Shown here: positions 33,607 through 42,019 of the stretch, piece after piece | Layout: every line of letters begins with the position of its first letter | Position numbering within the stretch: position 1 is the first letter of the stretch | Assembly: GCA_910577405.1 (NCBI GenBank) | Contig: CAJTMG010000019.1 | Span: forward strand, 1 to 64,000 | Origin: an uncultured Oscillibacter sp. | GTDB lineage: Bacteria; Bacillota; Clostridia; Oscillospirales; Oscillospiraceae | Length of the DNA stretch: 64,000 nt | Direction of reading: 5' to 3' | Notes under the pieces: model-generated | The model's database searches: none | What the model saw: only the letters and a program-made list of their open reading frames with translations | Told to the model about the DNA's origin: nothing | Made by a program: the position numbers and the translations under genes

Positions 33607-34545
33607 ATGCAGGATTTGCTGATCGGAACCTTGACTCAGGGTTTGATTTACGCCCTGATTTCCTTCGGCGTTTATATTACCTATTCTATTTTGGATTTCC
33701 CTGACCTGGGCGTAGACGGCACCTTCCCTCTGGGCGCGGCGGTGACGGCTGTCCTGCTGACCAGGGGCGTCAACGCGTGGCTGACCCTGCCCATTGCCAT
33801 GCTGGTGGGCGCGCTGGCGGGGCTGTTTACCGGCCTGGTCCATGTCAAGCTGGGCGTCCGGAATCTGCTGGCGGGCATCATCACCATGACGGCCTTGTTT
33901 TCCATCAACCTCCAGATCGCCGGGTCTAACCTGACCGTTGACCGGGCCACGGATACCATCTTTACCTCCGGGCCTGTGATGGCGGTGCTGGGCGATATGA
34001 GCCTGATGGGTCGGAAGCTCGTGGTCTCCCTGCTGCTGGTGGTGGCGGTCAAGCTGGTGATGGACGCTTATTTCCGTACCAAATCCGGACTGCTCCTCCG
34101 GGCTGTGGGCGACAACGCGGGCCTTGTGACCACCCTCGCCAAAGACCGCGGCATGGTCAAGCTCATGGGCCTGGTCCTCTCAAACGCTCTGGTAGCTTTG
34201 GGCGGCTGCGTGGTCTGCCATGAACAAAGGAGCTTTTCCGCCACCATGGGCACCGGTCAGCTTGTCTACGGTCTTGCGGCGGTGATTATCGGCGTGTCCC
34301 TGATGAATTTCTACACCGGCTCCCCGGTATCCCAGGCGCTGCGGAAAAACAAGGCCTTGGGCTGGCTGGCGGTTCCGGCTGGGACCACGGCGGTAGTGCT
34401 GGGCAGCGTGCTGTATAAGCTTTGCATTCAGGCGGCCCTCAGCGCGGGACTGCCGGCCAATATGATGAAGCTGGCGACGGCGGCTCTGTTCCTGCTGGTG
34501 CTGGTGCTGTCCGGACGGAAGGGAGAGGAGATCATCCATGCTTGA
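33607..34545 (+). CDS. trpY: ABC transporter permease, TrpY type
   Basis: 312 residues with about eight or nine hydrophobic segments and the BPD_transp_2-like start GTLTQGLIYALISFGVYITY, followed by DFPDLGVDGTFPLGAAV and the VKLGVRNLLAGIITMTALFSI stretch (in parts). It is the membrane channel of the predicted tryptophan importer. The ATG at 33607 lies 37 bp after the FAH gene. Its stop overlaps trpZ. Confidence 0.82.
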   Translation: MQDLLIGTLTQGLIYALISFGVYITYSILDFPDLGVDGTFPLGAAVTAVLLTRGVNAWLTLPIAMLVGALAGLFTGLVHVKLGVRNLLAGIITMTALFSINLQIAGSNLTVDRATDTIFTSGPVMAVLGDMSLMGRKLVVSLLLVVAVKLVMDAYFRTKSGLLLRAVGDNAGLVTTLAKDRGMVKLMGLVLSNALVALGGCVVCHEQRSFSATMGTGQLVYGLAAVIIGVSLMNFYTGSPVSQALRKNKALGWLAVPAGTTAVVLGSVLYKLCIQAALSAGLPANMMKLATAALFLLVLVLSGRKGEEIIHA

Positions 34546-35311
34546 GATTCGGGAAGTGACAAAGGTCTATAACCCCGGAACCGTAATGGAACAGAAGCTC
34601 TTCGACCGCTTCTCCCTGACGGTGGACGAGGGTCAGTTTGTCGCCATCGTGGGCAGCAACGGCAGCGGTAAGACCTCCCTGCTGAATATCATCTGCGGCT
34701 CCATCCCCATTGAGGGCGGCGACGTGCTGATTGACGGTCAGAGCATCGCGAAACGGAAGGATTACCAGCGTTACGTCCAAATGGGCCGGGTCTATCAGAA
34801 TCCCTCCGCCGGGACCTGCCCGAACCTGACCATGCTGGAAAATCTGGCTCTGGCGGATAACAAGGGCAAGGCGTTCAATCTGGGCCGTGCCGTGGACCGC
34901 CGTCGGATCGACAGTTACCGGGAGCAGCTGCAGGGTCTGGGCCTGGGTCTGGAGGATAAGCTGAACGTTCGTATGGGCGCTCTTTCCGGCGGTCAGAGGC
35001 AGGCCGTGGCGCTCCTGATGGCCACCATGACCCCTCTGCGCTTTCTGATTCTGGACGAACACACCGCCGCCCTGGACCCGAAGACCGCAGAAACTATCAT
35101 GGTCCTGACAGACAAGGTGGTCCGTGAGAAGCGTCTGACGGCCATGATGGTCACCCATAATCTGCGCTACGCGGTGGAGTACGGCGACCGGATTCTGATG
35201 ATGAACCGGGGCCGGGTCGTGATGGACCGCAGCGGCGACGAAAAAACCGGCACCAACGCGGGCGATATCCTGGCAATGTTCAATCAGATTTCCCTGGAGA
35301 GCGGAAGCTAA
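34538..35311 (+). CDS. trpZ: ABC transporter ATP-binding protein, TrpZ type
   Basis: 257 residues: Walker A VGSNGSGKTS near residue 40, signature LSGGQRQAVALLMATM, Walker B FLILDEHTAALDP and switch His in MMVTHNLRYAVEYG. It energises uptake with TrpX and TrpY. It overlaps trpY by 8 bp and is the last gene of the operon, followed by a terminator. Confidence 0.86.
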   Translation: MLEIREVTKVYNPGTVMEQKLFDRFSLTVDEGQFVAIVGSNGSGKTSLLNIICGSIPIEGGDVLIDGQSIAKRKDYQRYVQMGRVYQNPSAGTCPNLTMLENLALADNKGKAFNLGRAVDRRRIDSYREQLQGLGLGLEDKLNVRMGALSGGQRQAVALLMATMTPLRFLILDEHTAALDPKTAETIMVLTDKVVREKRLTAMMVTHNLRYAVEYGDRILMMNRGRVVMDRSGDEKTGTNAGDILAMFNQISLESGS

Positions 35312-35332
35312 CGGCATCCGTATGCAAATAAA

Positions 35333-35376
35333 AAGAGCAGGGCAAACCATCAACGGTCTGTCCTGCTCTTGTTTTA
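35333..35376. terminator. Bidirectional terminator between trpZ and the phosphohexomutase gene
   Basis: AAGAGCAGG (35333-35341) pairs with CCTGCTCTT (35362-35370), with A-rich and T-rich flanks serving the converging transcripts. Confidence 0.85.
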
Positions 35377-35389
35377 TGGAATGATGCGC

Positions 35390-37117
35390 TTACTTCTTGA
35401 GGGAATCCACCCACTTGCCATACTTCTCCAGATTGGCCTGTGCGTCAGCGGCGTCCTTGCCCTGGGTGAGGATGTAGACCTTGATCTTAGGCTCGGTGCC
35501 GGAGGGCCGTACAATCACGGAAGTGCCGTCGGCCATCTCGAACCGGAGGACGTTGGACCCGGAAAGCTCCATGGTCTTCTGTTCCTTGGCAGCGCAGTCG
35601 ATCACCGTGCCGTTGCTGTAGTCCTTCCGCACGGCCACCCGGATGCCGGAGATCTCCGCGGGCGGGTCCTCCCGGAGGCTCTTCATCAGATTGGCCATAT
35701 CCTTCAGGCCGTCCAGACCGGGCATCACCAGATTATAGGTGTGTTCCGCGTAATAGCCGTACTTTTCATAAAGGTCGTCCAGCGCGTCGGCCAGCGTCTT
35801 GCCCTGGGACGCGTACCAGGCGGCCATTTCCGTCAGGGACAGGGCAGCGGTGACGGCGTCCTTGTCCCGCACGTAGTTGCCCAGCATATAGCCATAGCTT
35901 TCCTCGTAGGAGAAAATCACGTTCCCCTCGCCGGAGGCTTCCAGCTTGTCTTTCTTCTCCGCCAGGAACTTGAACCCGGTAAAGGTATCGTAGCACTGAA
36001 GCCCGTTGACTTCGGCCACCTTCCGGGCCATTTCCGTGGTGACGATGGTCTTCAGGGCAACAGGCTTCTCAGGCATAATCCCCGCCCGCTTCTTGGCCCC
36101 AATGAGGTAATCCAGCAGCAGCACGCCGGTCTGGTTGCCGGTGATGACCTTGAACTCGCCGTCCTTGGTCCGGACCATGATGCCCACACGGTCCGCGTCG
36201 GGGTCGGAACCCAGGATGAAGTCCGCGCCCTCTTTCTTAGCCAGGTCCACGGCCAGATAGAAGCCCTCGGGATTTTCGGGGTTGGGGCTTACGACAGTGG
36301 GGAAATCGCCGTCAATCACCATCTGCTCCGGGACGCAGATCAGGTTTTTCACGCCCAGACGCTTGAGGGCCTCGGGAATCAGCTTATGACCGGTACCGTG
36401 GAACGGGGTATAGACCATCTTGAAGCTGTCCGCGACCTTCTCCACGGTAGCCTTGTCGTTGACCTGACCCATCACGTTGCCCAGGAACTTTTCATCGGTT
36501 TCCGCGCCCAGGACCTCGATCAGCCCGGCTTTCACGGCTTCGTCATAATCCATGGTCCTGATATCGCTGAAGATATCGATTTCACCCAGCCGCTTTGCAA
36601 TGGCGTCGGCATGGTGCGGGGGAAGCTGGGCGCCGTCCTGCCAATAGACCTTATAACCGTTGTACTCCTTGGGGTTATGGCTGGCGGTGACGTTGATCCC
36701 GGCCTGACAGTGGTACTCCCGGACGGCAAAGCTCAGCTCGGGGGTAGGCCGGAGGGATTCAAAGATGCGCACATGGATGCCGTTGGCCGCACAGACCTCG
36801 GCGGCGGCACGGGCGAATTCCATGGAGTGATTCCGGCAGTCCATGCAGACAGCCACGCCCCGCGCCTTGCCCTCTTCACCCTCGGCGGCGATGATATCGG
36901 CAAAGCCCTGGGTCGCCCAGCGAACGACATGAATATTCATATTATGCAGGCCGGTGTACATCGTTCCCCGAAGGCCTGCGGTGCCGAACTCCAGTGGGCC
37001 ATAGAACCGGGATTCGATCTCTTTCGGGTCGTTCCGGATGGCCTCCAGTTCAGCGTGCTCCGCGTCGGACAGGGCGGGGCTGGCTAACCACTTTTCGTAT
37101 TCCTTCATGAAGTCCAT
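35390..37117 (-). CDS. Alpha-D-phosphohexomutase (phosphoglucomutase/phosphomannomutase)
   Basis: 575 residues. It has the four-domain hexomutase motifs: phosphoserine loop GINVTASHNPKEYNGYKVYW (TASHNP), metal loop DPDADRVG, sugar-binding FSYEESYGYMLG and the C-terminal phosphate-binding RPSGTEPKIKVY. Length and N-terminus match the PgcA-type enzymes that interconvert glucose-1-P and glucose-6-P for envelope sugars. The ATG at 37117 follows GGAGGAACAGT. A consensus promoter lies upstream. Confidence 0.9.
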   Translation of the reverse strand: MDFMKEYEKWLASPALSDAEHAELEAIRNDPKEIESRFYGPLEFGTAGLRGTMYTGLHNMNIHVVRWATQGFADIIAAEGEEGKARGVAVCMDCRNHSMEFARAAAEVCAANGIHVRIFESLRPTPELSFAVREYHCQAGINVTASHNPKEYNGYKVYWQDGAQLPPHHADAIAKRLGEIDIFSDIRTMDYDEAVKAGLIEVLGAETDEKFLGNVMGQVNDKATVEKVADSFKMVYTPFHGTGHKLIPEALKRLGVKNLICVPEQMVIDGDFPTVVSPNPENPEGFYLAVDLAKKEGADFILGSDPDADRVGIMVRTKDGEFKVITGNQTGVLLLDYLIGAKKRAGIMPEKPVALKTIVTTEMARKVAEVNGLQCYDTFTGFKFLAEKKDKLEASGEGNVIFSYEESYGYMLGNYVRDKDAVTAALSLTEMAAWYASQGKTLADALDDLYEKYGYYAEHTYNLVMPGLDGLKDMANLMKSLREDPPAEISGIRVAVRKDYSNGTVIDCAAKEQKTMELSGSNVLRFEMADGTSVIVRPSGTEPKIKVYILTQGKDAADAQANLEKYGKWVDSLKK

Positions 37118-37215
37118 ATTACTGTTCCTCCTTCTTCTTCTCCTAACGCGCCGGCGGGTCTTTAGCAGACTCCCTGCATTAGACAACGGCGATTTTATTC
37201 ATACCGCATAAAAAC

Positions 37216-37244
37216 ATTATACGAGAACAGCGCCGTCTTGTCAA
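37216..37244 (-). promoter_or_regulatory. Consensus promoter of the phosphohexomutase gene
   Basis: On the minus strand TTGACA (37244-37239) - 17 bp - TATAAT (37221-37216), about 100 nt before the start codon. Confidence 0.85.
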
Positions 37245-37381
37245 GAATTGCCTGTATTCCCAAACGTCCGAACATATGAGGGGATTCCGCTGCCGTTTTC
37301 AGAAGACAGCAAGCAGCAGCGGGAAGACTTTTTCAGATTTCGACAGTTTTAAGGCATAAAAAAGAGGACCTCCTGTCACTT

Positions 37382-37714
37382 CTATTTGCTCCGTTCCGGC
37401 GTAAACCCGCAGTCCGGGCACTGGAATCCCCGCCATGCAAAAAAGCTCAGATGGTCCCTCTGGCGGGCAATCCGTCCACAGCAGGGACAGCGGAAAAATG
37501 TGGCGCAGGAAAGCAGTGCCACGGCCAGTATCAGAATCAAAACAAGCAGGACCAGATTCCATCCCAAGAATTTCGACACCAGCCACACCGCAAGTCCCGC
37601 CGAAAACAGCACGTCCGTCAGAATTGCCCGACGCCGGAATTTCCGTGCAATCCGGGTCCTTTCCTCCGGCGTCAGGTGGTGGGGAGGCGGTTTGTCAGGA
37701 AAATATCTGTCCAT
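37382..37714 (-). CDS. Small membrane protein with C-terminal zinc ribbon
   Basis: 110 residues: a basic N-terminal region with HHLTPEERTRIARKFRRR, two hydrophobic segments (ILTDVLFSAGLAVWLV and LVLLVLILILAVALLSC), and a C-terminal Cys4 zinc-ribbon-like part FRCPCCGRIARQ ... FQCPDCGFTPE. The two CPxC knuckles are the clearest feature. Family not recognised. It lies 23 bp downstream of rlmH on the same strand and is likely cotranscribed. Confidence 0.65.
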   Translation of the reverse strand: MDRYFPDKPPPHHLTPEERTRIARKFRRRAILTDVLFSAGLAVWLVSKFLGWNLVLLVLILILAVALLSCATFFRCPCCGRIARQRDHLSFFAWRGFQCPDCGFTPERSK

Positions 37715-37737
37715 AACGGCCCTTCCTTTCCCCAGGG

Positions 37738-38235
37738 CTATTTATGATACCTGCTTCCGGCGTTGATCTGGTAGGCCCTGTAAATCTGCTCCAGAAGCAT
37801 CACCCGTGCCAGATGGTGTGGGAAGGTCATAGGCGACATGGAAAGCATCGTCCACGCCTCTGCCTTGATGGATTCATGCAGGCCGAAGGACCCGCCGATC
37901 AAAAATACCAGCCGTTTTTCCAGCCCGTGGTTCGCCGCGCCGCAGGACCAGGCCGCCATCATTTTTGCCAGCTCCTCACTGGAACGCAGCCGGCCCTCCA
38001 CGCAGAGCGCCACCAGACGGGACGACGGCGGCAGCTTCTTCCGGACGGTCTCGGCTTCTTTCAGCAAGGCGGCGTCGATCAGGGCTGGGGAGGGGTTTTC
38101 GGGCAGTCGTTCCTCCGGCAGTTCGATGATTTCCAGCTTGCAGAACCGGGAGAGCCGTTTGGTATATTCCGCGGCGGCGTCGATGTAGAAGCGTTCCTTC
38201 AGCTTCCCCACGCACAGGAGAACGACCCGTTCCAT
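37738..38235 (-). CDS. rlmH: 23S rRNA (pseudouridine1915-N3)-methyltransferase RlmH
   Basis: 165-residue SPOUT methyltransferase. Hallmarks are VVLLCVGKLKERFYIDAAAEY at the start, SRLVALCVEGRLRSSEELA, the SAM-binding knot VFLIGGSFGLHESIK, and the C-terminal MTFPHHLARVMLLEQIYRAYQI with the RYHK end. It methylates the pseudouridine in helix 69. The ATG at 38235 overlaps the walJ stop (TGATG). Confidence 0.94.
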   Translation of the reverse strand: MERVVLLCVGKLKERFYIDAAAEYTKRLSRFCKLEIIELPEERLPENPSPALIDAALLKEAETVRKKLPPSSRLVALCVEGRLRSSEELAKMMAAWSCGAANHGLEKRLVFLIGGSFGLHESIKAEAWTMLSMSPMTFPHHLARVMLLEQIYRAYQINAGSRYHK

Positions 38236-39026
38236 CACTGCCCCTCCGCCCCCACGGAAAACGGCCCGCAGATATGGTCCGGGGCAGCGGCGGCGAGAAC
38301 GGGCTTCTGACCGGCGGCCCGCAGCGCGTCCCAAACGGCGTCCCAAGCCATAGCGGGAGAATTATTCTGCATACTCAGATGAGACAGCACGATGGTCCCC
38401 GCGCCGGACCGGGCCAACGCAACGGCAAATGCGCTGGCGTCATCGTTGCTCAGATGCCCGGCGGGACCCAGAATCCGGCGTTTCAGCGGATAGGGATAGC
38501 TCCCGTCCCGCAGGGTTTCCGGGTCATAATTGGCCTCCAGCAGGGCAAGGGAAACGCCGGACAGAATGCTCTCGGCCTCCGGCGTTACAAAACCGGTATC
38601 CGTCAGCAGTCCCACGGAGCCATCCGGGAAATCGAACCGGAACCCGCAGGACCCCGGCGCGTCATGGGATGTAGGCACGGCGGTCACGGTGCATCCGGCC
38701 ACATCGGTTTTCTCACAGAGCGGCGTTTCTCTCAGCCGGGTCTCCAGCCCTATGATATGCTGTAAAAGTTCCCGTCCGGCGCGGGGCGTGGTCCAGACCG
38801 GGCAGACCGTCCGTTTCAGAAGCGTTTGCAGGCCGGACACATGGTCGCCATGGGTATGGGTAATCAGGATTCCGCTCAGGTCACCGGGCTGCACGTCCAG
38901 GCTGTGCAGTTCCTCCAGAATGCGTTTGCAGGAAATGCCGGCGTCTACCAGCAAGTAACCCTCGGCCCAGGAGATCAGGACCGCGTTCCCGGCAGATCCG
39001 CTGGCGAGGGTATGTACCGTTGTCAT
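38235..39026 (-). CDS. walJ: MBL-fold metallo-hydrolase, WalJ/YycJ type
   Basis: 263 residues. The metallo-beta-lactamase motif is THTHGDHVSGL, followed by further ligand positions at PTSHDAPGS, LLTDTGF and LSHLS. The N-terminal VHTLASGSAGNAVLISW matches YycJ/WalJ, linked in Bacillus and Streptococcus to coordination of cell division and DNA replication. WalJ usually follows yycI in the WalRK operon; here murA stands between yycI and walJ. The ATG at 39026 follows a GGGGG tract. The 346 bp upstream to murA hold no gene, only an imperfect 30-bp direct repeat. Confidence 0.85.
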   Translation of the reverse strand: MTTVHTLASGSAGNAVLISWAEGYLLVDAGISCKRILEELHSLDVQPGDLSGILITHTHGDHVSGLQTLLKRTVCPVWTTPRAGRELLQHIIGLETRLRETPLCEKTDVAGCTVTAVPTSHDAPGSCGFRFDFPDGSVGLLTDTGFVTPEAESILSGVSLALLEANYDPETLRDGSYPYPLKRRILGPAGHLSNDDASAFAVALARSGAGTIVLSHLSMQNNSPAMAWDAVWDALRAAGQKPVLAAAAPDHICGPFSVGAEGQ

Positions 39027-39040
39027 TGCAGTCACCCCCG

Positions 39041-39152
39041 TTTGAATCAGGCAGTGAGGCGGCAGGAATGGGGAGTTATTTGTGCTTTTAGTGGCAGCTC
39101 CTGTTTCCCGTCTGCTCAAACCTGTTTGAATCAGGAATAAGGCGTCAGGAAT
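39041..39152. repeat. Imperfect 30-bp direct repeat pair between murA and walJ
   Basis: GTTTGAATCAGGCAGTGAGG (from about 39041) and GTTTGAATCAGGAATAAGG (from about 39124) start two similar 30-bp blocks that both end in CAGGAATG. They lie in the untranslated murA-walJ interval. Confidence 0.5.
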
Positions 39153-39372
39153 GATCCGTCGTGACCGTTGGAATTGTTTATGGATGTATTGGTTTCGAAA
39201 CAGACGGTTTTCTTCCAGATTCCTCTATTTCCCGTAAAAATAAGGAGCGGGAAGGCAAGGCCGCGGGAATTTATGGCGTTCTTGGAGCTTGTCCTGGCAG
39301 CGATCAATTCCCGGCTCCTGACTTCCCTTTCCAAATTTGCAAAGCAAAAAAGCTGGCGATTCCGATACATGG

Positions 39373-40668
39373 TTATCCGAGGCCCAATTCCTCCCGGCCG
39401 TCGGGAATTTCCACCGCGCGGATACTGCCTCCCAGGGCCCGGAGCTTTTCCACCAAATTTTCATAACCCCGTTCAATGTAGTGAACGCAGGTAATCTCGC
39501 TCTGACCCTTGGCGGCCAGGGCAGCAATCACCAGCGCCGCCCCTGCACGGAGATCCGGCGCCTGAATGGGTGCGCCGACAAGATGGTCCACGCCTTCCAC
39601 CACGGCGGTCTTGTCGTCCACCTGAATATTGGCCCCCATACGCCGGAGCTCGTCCACATAACGGTAACGGCTGCTCCAGACGCTTTCCGTCACCAGGGAG
39701 ATGCCCTCCGCAAGGGAAAGCACGGTGGTAATCTGGGGCTGCATATCCGTAGGGAAGCCGGGATAGGGCAGGGTTTTGATATTGGCTTTGTGCAGGGGTC
39801 CGTTCCGGCGCACAAGGAGGGTGTCCTCATGTTCCTCCACCTCCACGCCGCACTCCTGCAATTTGGCGGTAATGCAGTCCATATGCTTGGGAATGATATT
39901 CTTCACCAGCACCTGACCGCCGGCAGCCGCCACAGCCGCCATATAAGTGCCCGCCTCGATCTGATCGGGAATAATGGCGTAGCTTCCGCCGGTAAGACGG
40001 TCCACGCCCCGGATTTTAATGGTATCTGTGCCCGCGCCCCGGATATTGGCCCCCATGGAGTTGAGGAAATTGGCCAAATCCACGATATGCGGCTCTTTGG
40101 CGGCATTTTCGATAACGGTATTACCCTCAGCGGTAGCGGCGGCCATCATAATATTCATGGTAGCGCCTACAGACACCACGTCCAGGTAAATGCTCACGCC
40201 CTTGAGACGCTGGGTCTTGGCTTCGGCACGGATAAAGCCGCCCTCCACCACCACCTTGGCTCCCAACGCGGTAAAGCCCTTCACGTGCTGGTCGATTGGC
40301 CGGACGCCGCCGAAGTTGCATCCGCCGGGCATTGCGACCTCCGCCCGACCGAACCGGCCCAGCAGCGCGCCGATAAAGTACGTGGATGCCCGGATACGCC
40401 GCGCCATATCATAAGGAGTCCGGGTGGAATGGATATGACGACAGTCCACCTCCATGGTATGGCGGTCAATGGTGCGCACTCCCGCGCCAAGCTGTTCCAG
40501 GATGTTCAGGCAGAGAGTCACATCAGAAATCTGCGGAATATTTTCGATCCGGCAGACCCCGTCTACCAGCAGAGCTGCGGGAATAATGGCGACAGCAGCA
40601 TTTTTGGCGCCGCTGATTTCTACCTCGCCAAACAGGGGCTTTCCGCCCTGAATAATATACTTTGTCAA
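39373..40668 (-). CDS. murA: UDP-N-acetylglucosamine 1-carboxyvinyltransferase MurA
   Basis: 431 residues: EPSP-synthase fold starting YIIQGGKPLFGEVEISGAKNAAV, with the active-site cysteine loop MPGGCNFGGVRPIDQHVKG (PEP-binding, fosfomycin target) and the C-terminal GVDHLVGAPIQAPDLRAG. It makes the first committed step of peptidoglycan synthesis. Start: TTG at 40668, just after a 6-bp hairpin whose loop is the GAGAGG ribosome-binding site; an earlier in-frame start would add a non-homologous N-terminus. Confidence 0.93.
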   Translation of the reverse strand: MTKYIIQGGKPLFGEVEISGAKNAAVAIIPAALLVDGVCRIENIPQISDVTLCLNILEQLGAGVRTIDRHTMEVDCRHIHSTRTPYDMARRIRASTYFIGALLGRFGRAEVAMPGGCNFGGVRPIDQHVKGFTALGAKVVVEGGFIRAEAKTQRLKGVSIYLDVVSVGATMNIMMAAATAEGNTVIENAAKEPHIVDLANFLNSMGANIRGAGTDTIKIRGVDRLTGGSYAIIPDQIEAGTYMAAVAAAGGQVLVKNIIPKHMDCITAKLQECGVEVEEHEDTLLVRRNGPLHKANIKTLPYPGFPTDMQPQITTVLSLAEGISLVTESVWSSRYRYVDELRRMGANIQVDDKTAVVEGVDHLVGAPIQAPDLRAGAALVIAALAAKGQSEITCVHYIERGYENLVEKLRALGGSIRAVEIPDGREELGLG

Positions 40669-40671
40669 AAC

Positions 40672-40689
40672 CTTGAACCTCTCTTCAAG
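40672..40689 (-). promoter_or_regulatory. Hairpin presenting the murA ribosome-binding site in its loop
   Basis: On the minus strand CTTGAA (40689-40684) and TTCAAG (40677-40672) pair perfectly around the loop GAGAGG, three bases ahead of the TTG start. Translation control is possible but unproven. Confidence 0.5.
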
Positions 40690-40863
40690 ACGATTCGTTG
40701 ATAACCAACACGGCGGTCTGCGCGCCTGAACCCGGGGGCATAAACCCAAAAGGGAGTTCGTCCGGAAAACAGCGCCCGCTAAAGAGCAGTTTACCCGCCT
40801 GACAGCGCTTCATACCTGCGCCGAAGAAGAAGCGAAACGATTCGTTCACAATTTCGCATGGTT

Positions 40864-40892
40864 ATCATAGCACATACCGCCAAGAAATGCAA
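40864..40892 (-). promoter_or_regulatory. Promoter of murA with a leader of about 190 nt
   Basis: On the minus strand TTGCAT (40892-40887) - 17 bp - TATGAT (40869-40864). ACGAATCGT occurs near the 5' end of the leader and again just before the ribosome-binding-site hairpin. No known riboswitch was recognised. Confidence 0.55.
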
Positions 40893-40966
40893 ACCCTTCC
40901 GAACGCTTTTCTGCAAAACGACGGAAGGATTTCACATAGGGGCAAAAGAATCTGCTGCTTTCCGGC

Positions 40967-40993
40967 AAAAAGCCCAATTTTCAATGGCTGGGC
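40967..40993 (-). terminator. Terminator downstream of yycI
   Basis: GCCCA and TGGGC arms around ATTTTCAATGGC are followed on the minus strand by TTTTT. Confidence 0.6.
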
Positions 40994-41061
40994 AGGAGAA
41001 AGGAGGGATTTTCATCCAGGTCAAGAGCATTCCAAAGCGGCGCGCCCAATGTTTGGGAGTT

Positions 41062-41859
41062 TTATCCAGAGGTAACGGAGCCGGTGGAGCAGTTGACATA
41101 ATAATTGGTCGTATCGGTCACGATCTGCCAGGCGGGAACCAGGGACATGGACGCGCCGCTGCTGACAAGTTCATAGCAGAGCCGGGTTTCCGCAACGGAG
41201 GACGCCACCGCCACGCTTTCCCGACGCATTTGCTGGAAAGCGTTCAGGGCTCCGGCGGCGGAGAGCAGGACGGGCTGAGGGTCGGCGGGAGTCCCGGCGG
41301 AGGGAAGCAGCGCCCCGCGGACCGAGGTCACCGCGCCGTCCTCCAGAGCGAAGGTCACGACGCAGTTATAAACCGGCAGGCCCTCATAAAGCCGCACGCC
41401 CTGCCAGCCGCCGTCGGGACTCTCTTCCGGCCCGGAGAAGCCAAAGGCCCGGCAGAATTGACGGCAGTAGTCCTCCGCGTCCTCCGGTCCGGCCAGAGTC
41501 CCGGAAGCCTCAAAGCTGCCGTTGGACCCGAACAGCGCTTCCCCGGACTCGCTGGCGTACTGGTACAGACCGCCGCCCTGGTCCGCCGCCGACGCCGCAG
41601 AACCCAGAAGCTGTGCCGCCGCCTGTTCCTCCAAAGCGGTGTCACGGCTCAGGGACAGGCTGGCCGGCGGCGCGTCCCAGGAGATGGCGCCTTCTTCCAG
41701 CGTCATGCCGTCCGCCGAGAACAGCGCTCCCAGTTCCTCCGCCGTTCTCCTGCGCGCCTCCTGCTCCGAACGCACCCGCACGCCTACCATGCCCATCAGA
41801 AAGAGGTTCACAAGCAGCAGAATGATGATAATCACATTTTTTAACTGGTACCGGTCCAT
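41062..41859 (-). CDS. yycI: YycI-like two-component-associated membrane protein
   Basis: 265 residues: short cytoplasmic start DRYQLKNVIIIILLLVNLFL with one transmembrane segment (about 8-28), then an extracytoplasmic beta-rich domain ending SMSLVPAWQIVTDTTNYYVNCSTG, which matches the YycI/YycH C-terminal fold. YycI normally restrains the WalK sensor kinase at the division septum. No walR or walK gene is within the window; downstream are murA, walJ and rlmH, partners of the wal locus in other Firmicutes. Confidence 0.75.
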   Translation of the reverse strand: MDRYQLKNVIIIILLLVNLFLMGMVGVRVRSEQEARRRTAEELGALFSADGMTLEEGAISWDAPPASLSLSRDTALEEQAAAQLLGSAASAADQGGGLYQYASESGEALFGSNGSFEASGTLAGPEDAEDYCRQFCRAFGFSGPEESPDGGWQGVRLYEGLPVYNCVVTFALEDGAVTSVRGALLPSAGTPADPQPVLLSAAGALNAFQQMRRESVAVASSVAETRLCYELVSSGASMSLVPAWQIVTDTTNYYVNCSTGSVTSG

Positions 41860-41914
41860 AAAAACACCGCACTTTATTAGTAAAAGATCAGAGACAGCTT
41901 TCCCGGAATCCGCT

Positions 41915-41965
41915 TAAAAATGAAAGTCAGGAATCAAAGCGTGAAGAGTCTGATTCCTGACTTTC
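41915..41965 (-). terminator. Strong terminator downstream of metG
   Basis: GAAAGTCAGGAATCA (41922-41936) pairs perfectly over 15 bp with TGATTCCTGACTTTC (41951-41965), followed on the minus strand by ATTTTT. Confidence 0.9.
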
Positions 41966-42019
41966 GCGGGTGTGGGAATATCAGCCGCTCCGCAGCCGAA
42001 ATTCTCTGCCGCCTTGGAA

